Of a stretch of 64,000 bases of DNA, positions 25,726 through 34,170 are shown piece after piece. The position numbers and the translations under genes are program-made. Under the pieces are notes generated by a model that was not told the DNA's origin, did no database searches, and worked only from the letters and a program-made list of their open reading frames with translations. Source of the DNA: Faecalibacterium sp. HTF-F (GTDB taxonomy: Bacteria > Bacillota > Clostridia > Oscillospirales > Ruminococcaceae); assembly GCF_023347535.1 (NCBI RefSeq), contig NZ_CP094473.1, positions 1,488,001-1,552,000 of the forward strand, in the 5' to 3' direction. Numbering within the stretch: the first letter of the stretch is position 1; the number at the start of each line of letters is the position of its first letter.

Positions 25726-26825
25726 CAGCCCTTCTTTTTCTCTTCATCCAGACGATCCAGCAGATCCCAGACACCCAGCATGTACTGGACGCCCAGAGCA
25801 CGGTCATACTTGCCGTAACCGGGACGGCAGTTGCCGGGGCCTTCCTCCCACAGCTGACGGCCGTGGTCGGGACGGATGTAGCCCTCAAAGCCGCAGTCAT
25901 GGTAAGCACGCAGCACCTCGATGATGCCGGTCTCGCCGCAGCAGTCGCGGTGAGCAGCCTCGGAGAAGTCGCCATTGGGGAAGTGGTGGATGTTGCGGAT
26001 GTGACCAAAGGCAATGCGGTCGCAGTGCTTGCGCACGATCTCGGCACAGTTGTTGTTGGGGTTTGCGTTCAGGCTGCCGGTGCACAGGGTCAGGCAGTTG
26101 TACGGATCATCCACCATGCTCAGGAAGCGGTCGATGCTCTCAGCATCCACCAGCAGACGGGGCAGGCCGAAGATATCCCAAGGGGGATCGTCCTGATGGA
26201 TGGCCATTTTGATGTCGCACTCATGGCAGGTGGGCATCAGTGCTTCCAGGAAGTACTTCAGGTTTTCCCAGAGCTTTTCCTTGGTGACAGGAGCATAGGC
26301 CTTGAACAGCTCGTCCAGCTTTGCCATGCGCTCCGGCTCCCAGCCGGGGAAGGTCATGTTATACTTCTCAGTGAAGGACATGATGTACTCGGCCATAGCC
26401 TTGTAATCGTCCTTGATCTTATCCTTCTCGTAGAACAGTGCAGTGGAACCGTCGCCCACGGGGTGGAACAGGTCGGTACGGGTCCAGTCGAACACCGGCA
26501 TGAAGTTGTAGCAGATGACCTTGACGCCGAACTTGGACAGATTGCGGATGCACTGCTTATAGTTCTCGATGTACTTGTCGCGGGTGGGCAGGCCGATCTT
26601 GATGTCATCGTGAACGTTGACCGACTCAACAACATCCATATCAAAGCCGTAGGCGTGGATCTGATCGGCTACCTTCTGGATCTCGTCCACTTCCCAGATC
26701 TCACCGGGCATTTTGTCGTGCAGCGCCCAGACGATGCTGGTCACACCGGGGATCTGCTTGATGTCGCTCAGGCTGACGGGATCGTTGCCCTCGCCATACC
26801 AGCGCCAACCCATTTTCATAGGCAT
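25725..26825 (-). CDS. uxuA: Mannonate dehydratase
   Basis: A 366-residue enzyme that dehydrates mannonate to 2-keto-3-deoxygluconate in glucuronate breakdown. Starts MPMKMGWRWYGEGNDPVSLSDIKQIPG, the family N-terminus; metal-ligand stretches include AIHQDDPP near residue 205 and FGHIRNIHHFPNGDFSEAAHRDC near residue 270. AGGAGG lies eight bases before the ATG. The later pathway enzymes (KDG kinase and aldolase) are not in the window. Confidence 0.95.
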   Translation of the reverse strand: MPMKMGWRWYGEGNDPVSLSDIKQIPGVTSIVWALHDKMPGEIWEVDEIQKVADQIHAYGFDMDVVESVNVHDDIKIGLPTRDKYIENYKQCIRNLSKFGVKVICYNFMPVFDWTRTDLFHPVGDGSTALFYEKDKIKDDYKAMAEYIMSFTEKYNMTFPGWEPERMAKLDELFKAYAPVTKEKLWENLKYFLEALMPTCHECDIKMAIHQDDPPWDIFGLPRLLVDAESIDRFLSMVDDPYNCLTLCTGSLNANPNNNCAEIVRKHCDRIAFGHIRNIHHFPNGDFSEAAHRDCCGETGIIEVLRAYHDCGFEGYIRPDHGRQLWEEGPGNCRPGYGKYDRALGVQYMLGVWDLLDRLDEEKKKG

Positions 26826-26898
26826 AGGAAAATCCTCCTGTTTTATATTTTTTGCTTTGCATTTTCCGCGCAGCCGTGTGCCGCGCTCTTGTACTTAT

Positions 26899-26927
26899 AT
26901 TCTAGTATATCAGTTCATTTTTTTCAA
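26899..26927 (-). promoter_or_regulatory. Promoter of uxuAB
   Basis: Minus-strand TTGAAA (26922-26927), 17-base spacer, TAGAAT (26899-26904). A GTATAC centre at 26961-26966, about 35 bases upstream, resembles the core of GntR-family operators. The gap 26826-27152 otherwise holds only this and the next terminator. Confidence 0.55.
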
Positions 26928-27100
26928 TGGACGCTTTGCCGGATTTTAGTGTTTATTCTTGTATACTTTGGACAAAAAGAACAAAAACGTCCTCTCATGC
27001 AGGCAAAAATCCGAAAGTTCGTTTAGAAAATCACGATCTTTACGCCCTCGCGGCGGGACAAACAGCTCCCCTTCTGCGAAGTATTTCTCCCCTGCCCCAC

Positions 27101-27133
27101 AAAAAATCCGCCGGGCACAGACACCCGGCGGAC
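27101..27133 (-). terminator. Terminator of the glycan operon
   Basis: Minus-strand hairpin TCCGCCGGGTG/CCCGGCGGA followed by six Ts, 20 bases after the aminotransferase stop. Confidence 0.88.
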
Positions 27134-27152
27134 AGTTTTTCCTATATTGATA

Positions 27153-28262
27153 TTACAGTTTCTGCTCTAAGACGATCTTGCAGATGCGGTCCGCATCCTC
27201 CATGGAAAGGTCGGCATACAGCGGCAGGGTCAGCACCCGTTTTGCCACATGCAGAGCCACCGGCGTTGCGTCCACATCGTATTTACCGTGGAAGCACTCG
27301 AAGGTGTTGGTGAGCGGATAAAAATACTTGCGCGCGCCTACTCCGTTTTGGGCCAGTGCATCCATTACCTCATTGCGGCTGGCACCAAAGAGATTTTCGT
27401 CAAACACCACCGGGAAGTAGGCATAGTTGGACCTGACCTCTGGCTGCTGCACATTCAGGCGCAGACCGTCCACGCCTTCCAGATGCTCACGGTAGCGCTC
27501 CACCACAGCCCTGCGCTTGGCGATCTCCTCATCCACATGGCGCAGGTTGCACAGACCCATAGCGGCACAGAACTCGTTCATCTTGGCGTTGGCGCCCACG
27601 GCATCCACCGCTTCCGGGCCGTGGATACCAAAGTTTTTCAGCTCGTACAGCCTGCGGCCCATATCCGGGTCCCGATAGCAGACCGCACCGCCCTCAATGG
27701 TGTTGAACACCTTGGTGGCATGGAAGCTGAAGCAGGAGGCATCGCCAAAATTACCGATGCCCTGCCCCTTATAGGTCTCGCCAAAGGTATGGGCGGCATC
27801 ATACAGCACCTTCAGACCATACTTGTGGGCGATGCGCTCGATCTCTTCGATGTTGCAGACATTGCCGTAGACATGTACCGGCAGGATGGCACAGGTTCGG
27901 TCGGTGATGAGCCGCTCGATCTGGGTCACATCCATGGTGTAGGTCTCGGGGTCGATATCACAGAACACCGGTTCCAGCCCATTGCGCACGATGGCGTGGG
28001 TGGTGGACGCAAAAGTGAACGGCGTGGTGATGACCTCGCCCTGCAGATTCATGGCCTGCAGAGAAAGCTCCAGTGCCATGTGGCCGTTGGTGAGCAGCTC
28101 CACAGCAGGCACGCCCATGTACTTTTGCAGTTCAGCCTGCAGGGCTTTGTGTTTTTCGCCCATGTTGGTCAGCCAGTGGCTGTCCCAGATGGAGCGGATC
28201 TCTTCAATGTATTCTTCCATGCTGGGCATGGAGGAACGGGTAACAAGGATTTTGTTGTCCAT
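27153..28262 (-). CDS. DegT/DnrJ/EryC1/StrS sugar aminotransferase
   Basis: A 369-residue PLP-dependent sugar aminotransferase. The PLP Lys is in SFHATKVFNTIEGGA near residue 178, and the substrate and cofactor stretches TTPFTFASTTHAI and DAAHTFGETY are present. It probably adds an amino group to a keto-sugar nucleotide for a surface glycan. The ATG at 28262 has GAGG about nine bases upstream; an ATG at 28289 in frame has no ribosome site. Last gene of the glycan operon. Confidence 0.9.
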   Translation of the reverse strand: MDNKILVTRSSMPSMEEYIEEIRSIWDSHWLTNMGEKHKALQAELQKYMGVPAVELLTNGHMALELSLQAMNLQGEVITTPFTFASTTHAIVRNGLEPVFCDIDPETYTMDVTQIERLITDRTCAILPVHVYGNVCNIEEIERIAHKYGLKVLYDAAHTFGETYKGQGIGNFGDASCFSFHATKVFNTIEGGAVCYRDPDMGRRLYELKNFGIHGPEAVDAVGANAKMNEFCAAMGLCNLRHVDEEIAKRRAVVERYREHLEGVDGLRLNVQQPEVRSNYAYFPVVFDENLFGASRNEVMDALAQNGVGARKYFYPLTNTFECFHGKYDVDATPVALHVAKRVLTLPLYADLSMEDADRICKIVLEQKL

Positions 28263-28302
28263 TCTCAGTGCCTCATTTTCCGATTCCATTTTTCACAAAG
28301 GA

Positions 28303-29298
28303 TTATTCATCTCGTAGCTCTTTGAATCGGTCGATCTGCATTTCTTCTTTGTAATTTTCAAACAATTTCAGGCAGGTATATTGTGGCTCGTAACCCAGCT
28401 CTCTTTTCGCGTTTTCCACATCCATCAGGAACCCTCCGCCTGCGATTTTATCCGGGCGGTAAACAATCTGTGACGGATGATCTTTGGGGGAAAACACCTT
28501 GATAATCGTTTCAATCTGCTCTTGCAGTGTGACTGGGATACCGGTTCCGACATTGTAGAAGCCGCCATCCCGATCTGCTTCAACGGCTTTACAAAGCATC
28601 TGTGCGCAGTCGTAAACATGAACCATGTCTTTCGAGTAGTTTGGGTCGCCCCACAACTCGATAGGCTCGCCCTTCTGTGCAAGATCAATCATCCGGTAAA
28701 CCGGGCGAAGTGTTTTGACTCCATTCGGATGGTAATAATGATATGGGCTATAGCTGTAAATCGTCGGGAAGCGGAAGATGAACTTCTTGAGACCATATTG
28801 TTGGTAGTAATGCTCCATCAGTTCAATCGCTGTGTTTTTGCTGATAACATAAACCGCATGATCCCCCCGATAACTAAAATTATACGGAAGATCCGGTTTG
28901 AGTACGACACCCGGCTTTGCATACAGCGAGATGTCAAACACTGTCGTCGAGAACAGAATGCGGTCTGTATGGGTACGGCGGCAGTATTCTAGCACATTAA
29001 AGGCACCAATAATATTAGACTGCAAATACTGTTCCGGATGATAACCCTCCATATAGGAAGGAATCTGTGCCGCCAAATAGATTACTGCATACACATCTTC
29101 CTGCGGCAGAACAGAAAAATCCTCAGCCCGGGAAATATCCACGGAATAGTATGGAATGCCCCGTTTAGCAAAGAAATCCGTTTTTCTCCTACCGGAAGCG
29201 ATTACCTCATATTCAGCCGGGTCAAAATACTCTCGTGCATATTTCAACACATAAGAACCCACATTTCCTGTCGCACCAAAAATCACGATCTTTTTCAT
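28303..29298 (-). CDS. NAD-dependent sugar epimerase/dehydratase
   Basis: A 331-residue extended SDR enzyme. The NAD-binding motif GATGNVG is at residues 7-13 and the catalytic YVISK at about residue 150, after FSTTVF. The substrate is likely a nucleotide sugar for the surface glycan. GGAGG precedes the ATG at 29298; the upstream TTG at 29319 is in frame but unlikely. It overlaps the next gene upstream by four bases. Confidence 0.9.
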   Translation of the reverse strand: MKKIVIFGATGNVGSYVLKYAREYFDPAEYEVIASGRRKTDFFAKRGIPYYSVDISRAEDFSVLPQEDVYAVIYLAAQIPSYMEGYHPEQYLQSNIIGAFNVLEYCRRTHTDRILFSTTVFDISLYAKPGVVLKPDLPYNFSYRGDHAVYVISKNTAIELMEHYYQQYGLKKFIFRFPTIYSYSPYHYYHPNGVKTLRPVYRMIDLAQKGEPIELWGDPNYSKDMVHVYDCAQMLCKAVEADRDGGFYNVGTGIPVTLQEQIETIIKVFSPKDHPSQIVYRPDKIAGGGFLMDVENAKRELGYEPQYTCLKLFENYKEEMQIDRFKELRDE

Positions 29299-30257
29299 TT
29301 TCTGGTTTCCTCCATACAATTAAAAACGGCTTGCAAAACGCGTTTCATATCGTTTTCAGTATACCGTTGGTCTATCGGAAGCGGCAGGATATTCTCTGCC
29401 AGCTGATGCTCTGCCTCTGTCTCTGGCAGGCTCTTTAGTACATTGGGCCAAAGAATCGGAATATAGATTTTCTCTGTCTGCAGTCTCTTGCGAATTTCCG
29501 CGCCATTTTGAAGCCACAGCGGATACATATATGGCCCTTCCGGAAGCCGGACATTCAGGCGGTTCACCGCACCAAAACCTTTGTGGAGATATGCAAAATT
29601 ATTTTCCCTTGCATGTTTCGCCCGCTCATAGTCGATTGTGCGCAACAAATTGTGTGTTCCCTTTGACATCCACCGAATTGGCAGCGTTCCAAGCTGTTCC
29701 TCGTGCTGCTGATATGCACCATAGAATGCATTTGCAGAGTGTTCAAAGCGCCCCATCAGATATTCCAGCCGGGTGCAGGAACTATCCTGCTCCAGTTCTT
29801 CCGGCAAAACGCTCTCCGTATACAGGTAGGCACCATCCGGAACCCCAAAGAACTTGCGACAGGTATACACCGTATCCAGTCCATCCAGCGGCTTTGTGTA
29901 GAACGCCTGCACATTATCCAAAATCAAATGAAACTGCTCTGCCCATTCACAAATTTCGCTTTTCTGGTATTGTCCGTAATAGTTGATCAGATAAACCCAC
30001 TCTGTTCTCGCAATCTCTGGCAGAAAAACCGGCCGCAACGATGCATCTACTGGGTAATACCGAATTTCTACATTTTCTGCCCGGCAGGCTTCCTCTATCA
30101 CCTCACACAGCAGGCGTGGCAACCAGATTGAGCGAATCTTCCGGGCACGAAGCAAAAACCTCAGAGCATTGCGCGCACTATTCAGAGCAAGCGCTTCCTG
30201 ATGATATTCCGCGCCGGAGTAAGTTTCCCACTCCAGGAAACCTCCAATCTCTTTCAC
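29295..30257 (-). CDS. PLP-dependent aminotransferase-fold protein of a glycan locus
   Basis: A 320-residue protein with the layout of a shortened fold-I PLP enzyme: NSARNALRFLLRARKI near residue 26, the Asp region LILDNVQAF near residue 113, and CRKFFGVPDGAYLY near residue 132, whose Lys is the candidate PLP-binding residue. It is about 60-80 residues shorter than DegT enzymes. It may transfer an amino group or act on a lipid- or nucleotide-linked sugar. The start is GTG at 30257, with AGGAG seven bases upstream. Function beyond the fold is not certain. Confidence 0.65.
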   Translation of the reverse strand: MKEIGGFLEWETYSGAEYHQEALALNSARNALRFLLRARKIRSIWLPRLLCEVIEEACRAENVEIRYYPVDASLRPVFLPEIARTEWVYLINYYGQYQKSEICEWAEQFHLILDNVQAFYTKPLDGLDTVYTCRKFFGVPDGAYLYTESVLPEELEQDSSCTRLEYLMGRFEHSANAFYGAYQQHEEQLGTLPIRWMSKGTHNLLRTIDYERAKHARENNFAYLHKGFGAVNRLNVRLPEGPYMYPLWLQNGAEIRKRLQTEKIYIPILWPNVLKSLPETEAEHQLAENILPLPIDQRYTENDMKRVLQAVFNCMEETRK

Positions 30258-30270
30258 GATTCGATCTCCT

Positions 30271-30975
30271 TCACTTGCAGACCAACTGATACCGGCCCAG
30301 CATTTCTCGGACAGTGTCTACTGAATTGAACATCATCACATCGACGATGGATAGATTCGGCTGAAATTCTCCGCCGAACTGATCGTAAGTGATAGGTTCT
30401 GTTTTCAGAAAGCTAAGCTTGACTCCTTGCTGACGGAAATCCGCAAACGAGTAAAGTTCCTGTCCTCCGATGGCATTGTAGTATTCTGTCGCGCCCAAAA
30501 GCTTGCAGATTTCCAGAACCTTGTCCTGTCCTTTCAGAGTGCAGTCTTTTTCCAGCGTCGAAGAAACAATCAGTTTTGTCGTGATTCCCAGATATTTGTT
30601 GATAAGCCGGAAAGATTCGGCATTGTACTGTGCAAGATTTTCCTTTTCACTGGTAAGAATTTTCTCCATAAGTGGGAATACTTTATCATAATATGGGGCC
30701 TTGCTGTATGCCCGCATCAGCTGATCCAGATTTTTCCGGATCAGTTTTGGGTCATTGTTAACACCTACTTCGTTGATATGTTTCATAGAGCTTGCACCAA
30801 GCATTGGTACATTAAAGTATTTTGGCTGGTCATTGACCAAAATACGGTTCCGGTTAATCCAACCGCCCTTGATAAAATTCACATCATCGTAAATCACATA
30901 TTCATCGACCGCATTCATCAGCTGCCAATAACCAATGTACGGCACAAAATACGGTTGCATAATACCAAGTTTCAC
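30271..30975 (-). CDS. WbqC-like family protein
   Basis: A 234-residue protein starting MKLGIMQPYFVPYIGYWQLMNAVD, the clear signature of the WbqC family. These proteins occur in O-antigen and capsule loci, often beside sugar aminotransferases, and are thought to attach an amino-acid or acyl group to an aminosugar. A GTG start at 30975 has AAGGAG upstream. It lies between the flippase and the PLP-fold gene, which fits a role in modifying the aminosugar. Confidence 0.88.
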   Translation of the reverse strand: MKLGIMQPYFVPYIGYWQLMNAVDEYVIYDDVNFIKGGWINRNRILVNDQPKYFNVPMLGASSMKHINEVGVNNDPKLIRKNLDQLMRAYSKAPYYDKVFPLMEKILTSEKENLAQYNAESFRLINKYLGITTKLIVSSTLEKDCTLKGQDKVLEICKLLGATEYYNAIGGQELYSFADFRQQGVKLSFLKTEPITYDQFGGEFQPNLSIVDVMMFNSVDTVREMLGRYQLVCK

Positions 30976-31059
30976 AGAAACGATCCGCTCCTTTGCAGAA
31001 AAGTATCAATGATATGCATTGCATGCTAAAACTCTTCCCGTTTTAAGCCCCTGCGCTGT

Positions 31060-32523
31060 TCACTCTTCATTATCAGCCCACGGCTTTTTCTGAATTTTGG
31101 GCTTCACGACATTCCAGAGATACTCAAACGTATCCAGCTTCAGCAGTGCAGAACCGCCCAGATACACCGCTGCGCCGATCAGGATCTGAATGACCAGCGT
31201 TACGATGTCTGGCAGATGTGCAAGATTGACCAGCCACATGCAGCAGCCCATGAAAACAGCCAGCAGAATGCTGGGCAGGATGTCTTTCAGCTGTTCCAGA
31301 TAGCGGTAATCCAGTAATTTTCTGTTCGGCCATGTATTGATGAGCTGGCTCAGCAGGCTGCTCAGGATCAGGCTGTAGGCCATTGCCATCACGCTGATGC
31401 GGTAGGTCAGCAGGAGCAGGGTCAGGCCCATGATCTTCTTGATGATCTCCAACTTCAGATACACTCCGCTGCGGCCCATTGCCTTGATCGCATTCAGGTT
31501 TGCCGTGTGGATCGGATAGAACATGTAGGTGATGCAGAAAATCCGCAGATACGGCACGCAGGGCAGCCACTTCTCCGTCAGCACCAGCCGGACGAGCGGC
31601 TTTGCGCAGAAGAACATCGCCATCATCAGCGGCGCAATGACGTAAACGCAGGTCTTGATGGCACGGCGGGTCATGTTTTTCACCCGCGCAGGCTCGTCCT
31701 GCACGGCAGACATTGCCGGGAGCAGAACGCTGTCAATGGAAGAATCCACGTTGACCGCGATCGTATCCGGTGCAAGCATACCCTCATTATAAAAGGCAAG
31801 ATCAGCCGATGTGTAAACGCGGCCGATCACAAGGCTGCGCAGATTATTGTATACGGTATCCAACAGGGAGGAAGCCAGCAGTCTCCAGCCATAGGACAGC
31901 AGCCCTTTCAGCCGCTGCCAAGAAAAGACCGCTTTCGGTCTCCAATGCACCGTGAGCCAAAGAATCAGCGTATCAATGGCCGTGTTGGAAAGCTGCTGTG
32001 CCACCAGCGCCCAGACGCCAAAGCCGGCATAAGCCATACCCAGCCCCAGAAATGCGGAGAACAGCGTACCGCCCAGCGTTGCAAAGAAAAAGCGTTTAAA
32101 CAGCATATTGCGGGACACATAGGCCTGCTGGATGCCTTTGACACCGGAAAACACCAGCGTCAGGCTGGCAACGCGAACCACGGGCGTCAATGTAAGGTCT
32201 TTATAGAATGCCGCAATATAAGGTGCCGCAATAAACATTCCGGCGTACAACACCAAACATACCGCAAAGTTGAAATAGAATACCGACGAAAAATCCAGAT
32301 CGTCTGCATCTTTTTTCTGGATCAGTGCTGTACCAAGACCGCTGTCGATGAACACCTGCAAAATGTTGATGAACACCGCCACCAGCGCCGTCTTACCGTA
32401 ATCTTCCGGCATTAGAATACGGGCCAGCAGCAGCGTTACAACGGCTGTCACAAGCTGGGCACCGCAGCGCTCTGCAAAGCGCCAGATAAAGTTGTCAAGA
32501 ATAATGTTCTTATCTTTTTTCAT
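31060..32523 (-). CDS. Polysaccharide flippase (MOP superfamily)
   Basis: A 487-residue membrane protein with about 12-14 helices, starting MKKDKNIILDNFIWRFAERCGAQLV, typical of Wzx-like lipopolysaccharide or teichuronic-type exporters of the MOP superfamily. It should flip the lipid-linked repeat unit made by this locus. The ATG at 32523 overlaps the glycosyltransferase by 14 bases; a longer frame reaching 32682 is only overlap. The final residues are Lys-rich with an acidic end. Confidence 0.9.
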   Translation of the reverse strand: MKKDKNIILDNFIWRFAERCGAQLVTAVVTLLLARILMPEDYGKTALVAVFINILQVFIDSGLGTALIQKKDADDLDFSSVFYFNFAVCLVLYAGMFIAAPYIAAFYKDLTLTPVVRVASLTLVFSGVKGIQQAYVSRNMLFKRFFFATLGGTLFSAFLGLGMAYAGFGVWALVAQQLSNTAIDTLILWLTVHWRPKAVFSWQRLKGLLSYGWRLLASSLLDTVYNNLRSLVIGRVYTSADLAFYNEGMLAPDTIAVNVDSSIDSVLLPAMSAVQDEPARVKNMTRRAIKTCVYVIAPLMMAMFFCAKPLVRLVLTEKWLPCVPYLRIFCITYMFYPIHTANLNAIKAMGRSGVYLKLEIIKKIMGLTLLLLTYRISVMAMAYSLILSSLLSQLINTWPNRKLLDYRYLEQLKDILPSILLAVFMGCCMWLVNLAHLPDIVTLVIQILIGAAVYLGGSALLKLDTFEYLWNVVKPKIQKKPWADNEE

Positions 32524-33475
32524 TTCGTTCTGTCTTAAACTCCGTCCGTACCGTATCCAGCACATGTATTTTCTTTTCCAGCGACAGTCCCATAAAAATG
32601 CCCAACTGCGGACCATGCAAAAGGCATCTGCCGCCTTTCTGGAGAACTGCCAGCTGCAGCTGGTCACGGTTCGCCACATCATTTACCGCCTTCTGGTATT
32701 CGGGCGCAACCCCCTGTTCACGGCAGTACCGGCGGAGCTTTTCTGTAAAGTCCGTTCTCGCTTTCTGGCTGCAAATGCGCTGCTGCTTAGACGCGTTGTT
32801 CTGGTTCCGGGCAGTCCACGAACCGGCGGTAAACATCCGGTAGACAGACATGATATCCTTTAAATAGTGGATCTTCCCGTTCAGCCGCATATAAACTGCA
32901 CGCGGATAATCGCCGAATCCATTTGCTCTGAGTTCATCCGGTATGCAGAACCACTCTCTCCTGCATAAAATCGAGGACGTATGGAAACAGGCTGCACTGT
33001 AATTGACGACCTCCTTGAATGTGAGATCACGATCCTGTTCTCCTTTATACATCGGCCACGAACCGCCCGTGCGGCAGTCCAACAGCCGGGTATTGTGCAC
33101 ACAGGCCGCATACCCCTCATGCGATTCCAGAAAATCCACCTGCTTTTGCAGTTTGTTTTCATCGCACCAATAGTCGTCGCCTTCACAAATCGCCGTATAC
33201 TTTCCCTTCGACCGAGGGAAAAGAATGCTTTTCGTGATGAATACTCCCTTAGAATACTGATTTTCAGTCTGGTAGACCGGTTTAATGATGTCCGGATACT
33301 TTGCCTCATATTCTGCGATGATCGCAGCAGTGTGATCTGTGGACGCATCATCATTTATAAGAACTTCATACCGGAAGTTCGTCTTTTGATTCACGAATCC
33401 GTCCAATGCGCTACGGATGTATTTTTCATGGTTATATGCGATACAAAGAACGGACACCACTACATCATCGTTCAT
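32510..33475 (-). CDS. Family 2 glycosyltransferase
   Basis: A 321-residue GT-A glycosyltransferase. The N-terminus VVSVLCIAYNHEKYIRSALDG and INDDASTDHT near residue 41 are family-2 hallmarks, and AICEGDDYW near residue 92 is the DxD-type metal site. It likely starts or extends the glycan later exported by the neighbouring flippase. Only one glycosyltransferase is present, so the unit must be short or use enzymes from elsewhere. GGGGGAG precedes the ATG. Confidence 0.93.
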   Translation of the reverse strand: MNDDVVVSVLCIAYNHEKYIRSALDGFVNQKTNFRYEVLINDDASTDHTAAIIAEYEAKYPDIIKPVYQTENQYSKGVFITKSILFPRSKGKYTAICEGDDYWCDENKLQKQVDFLESHEGYAACVHNTRLLDCRTGGSWPMYKGEQDRDLTFKEVVNYSAACFHTSSILCRREWFCIPDELRANGFGDYPRAVYMRLNGKIHYLKDIMSVYRMFTAGSWTARNQNNASKQQRICSQKARTDFTEKLRRYCREQGVAPEYQKAVNDVANRDQLQLAVLQKGGRCLLHGPQLGIFMGLSLEKKIHVLDTVRTEFKTERNEKR

Positions 33476-33528
33476 TTTTATCTCCCCCGATGCTTCAACC
33501 GCACCGTTGCTTTTCCATAGTTGTACTT

Positions 33529-33557
33529 ATAATATCACATGTCCCGATGCATTTCAA
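33529..33557 (-). promoter_or_regulatory. Promoter of the glycan operon
   Basis: Minus-strand TTGAAA (33552-33557), 17-base spacer, TATTAT (33529-33534), about 55 bases before the glycosyltransferase start. Confidence 0.6.
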
Positions 33558-33659
33558 CTTGTGCGTTTTTTCTGGGCATGAGTTTTCCGGCGATCTCCCC
33601 TCATACAACCGCTGTATCTATGCTTACACCGGATTTTTTTCAAAAAAGGGAAAAAGAGC

Positions 33660-33688
33660 TTGACTATCCGACAGGAACGTGGTAATAT
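33660..33688 (+). promoter_or_regulatory. Promoter of tRNA-Leu(GAG)
   Basis: Plus-strand TTGACT (33660-33665), 17-base spacer, TAATAT (33683-33688), about 65 bases before the tRNA. Confidence 0.6.
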
Positions 33689-33753
33689 ATTCAAGCAGTC
33701 CGCAAGCACAGCTTCAAACCTCAGAAGTTGGATGGACAGCACCAACAGAATAT

Positions 33754-33837
33754 GCGAGGGTGGCGGAACTGGCAGACGCGCACGTTTGAGGTGCGTGTGG
33801 TTTATCCTTGGGGGTTCGAGTCCCCTCCCTCGCACCA
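33754..33837 (+). tRNA. tRNA-Leu (anticodon GAG)
   Basis: Class II tRNA: acceptor GCGAGGG/CCCTCGC with discriminator A and encoded CCA, anticodon stem CACGT/GCGTG with loop TTGAGGT (anticodon GAG), a long variable arm and T arm GGGG-TTCGAGT-CCCC. It borders the glycan locus. Confidence 0.95.
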
Positions 33838-33841
33838 AAAG

Positions 33842-33892
33842 ATACCCGCGAAGTTACGTTAAAAATTCGTAGCTTCGCGGGTTTTTCGTTTT
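33842..33892 (+). terminator. Terminator after tRNA-Leu(GAG)
   Basis: Hairpin ACCCGCGAAG/CTTCGCGGGT with an AT-rich upper part, followed by TTTTCGTTTTT. Confidence 0.8.
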
Positions 33893-33904
33893 TGGCGGTG
33901 GTCA

Positions 33905-33934
33905 AATACTGCCAGATACTGCCCAATACTGCCT
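33905..33934. repeat. Three tandem 10-base repeats
   Basis: Three consecutive units of the form (A/G)ATACTGCC plus one base (AATACTGCCA, GATACTGCCC, AATACTGCCT), between the tRNA terminator and the next hairpin. One turn of DNA per unit, so a protein could bind the same face three times. Confidence 0.7.
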
Positions 33935-33969
33935 GATTTTGCGGGAGCAGAAAAAACACCAACAACAAG

Positions 33970-34011
33970 ATCCCCTCTCTGACGGTACGTCCAGAACAGA
34001 GAGGGGATCTT
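33970..34011 (-). terminator. Hairpin at the end of the yicC-spoVM gene run
   Basis: A 13-bp stem GATCCCCTCTCTG/CAGAGAGGGGATC right after the spoVM stop. T-rich on the plus-strand side, weaker on the minus strand, but placed as the operon end. Confidence 0.6.
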
Positions 34012-34092
34012 TCAGTTTTCCTTTTTGATACCGAACAGCCTGCGCAGAATCCCGCGCAAGGCCTTGGGGCTCTGGATCACAATTACCTGCAT
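34012..34092 (-). CDS. spoVM: Stage V sporulation protein M, 26 residues
   Basis: A short gene of 26 codons encoding a peptide beginning MQVIVIQSPKALRGILRR and ending FGIKKEN. It has the length of Bacillus SpoVM, an amphipathic basic helix and the conserved Pro at residue 9 needed for sensing membrane curvature. In sporulating Firmicutes it lies directly after thiN, exactly as here (78 bases downstream). SpoVM anchors the coat protein SpoIVA on the forespore surface. AGGGAGA lies five bases before the ATG at 34092; an in-frame ATG at 34125 would add 11 residues but has a poor ribosome site. Confidence 0.85.
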   Translation of the reverse strand: MQVIVIQSPKALRGILRRLFGIKKEN

Positions 34093-34170
34093 ATGCTCTC
34101 CCTGCCTTTCCGTTTTCTGCTCCATCCTATGCGGGCAGCAGACAAAACGTTCCGGCAGAAGCAGCAGGCA

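Noticed and set aside
33714..33968. An 84-codon minus-strand open frame
   Set aside because: It runs through the whole tRNA-Leu(GAG) gene and its terminator, so it cannot be a normal protein gene.
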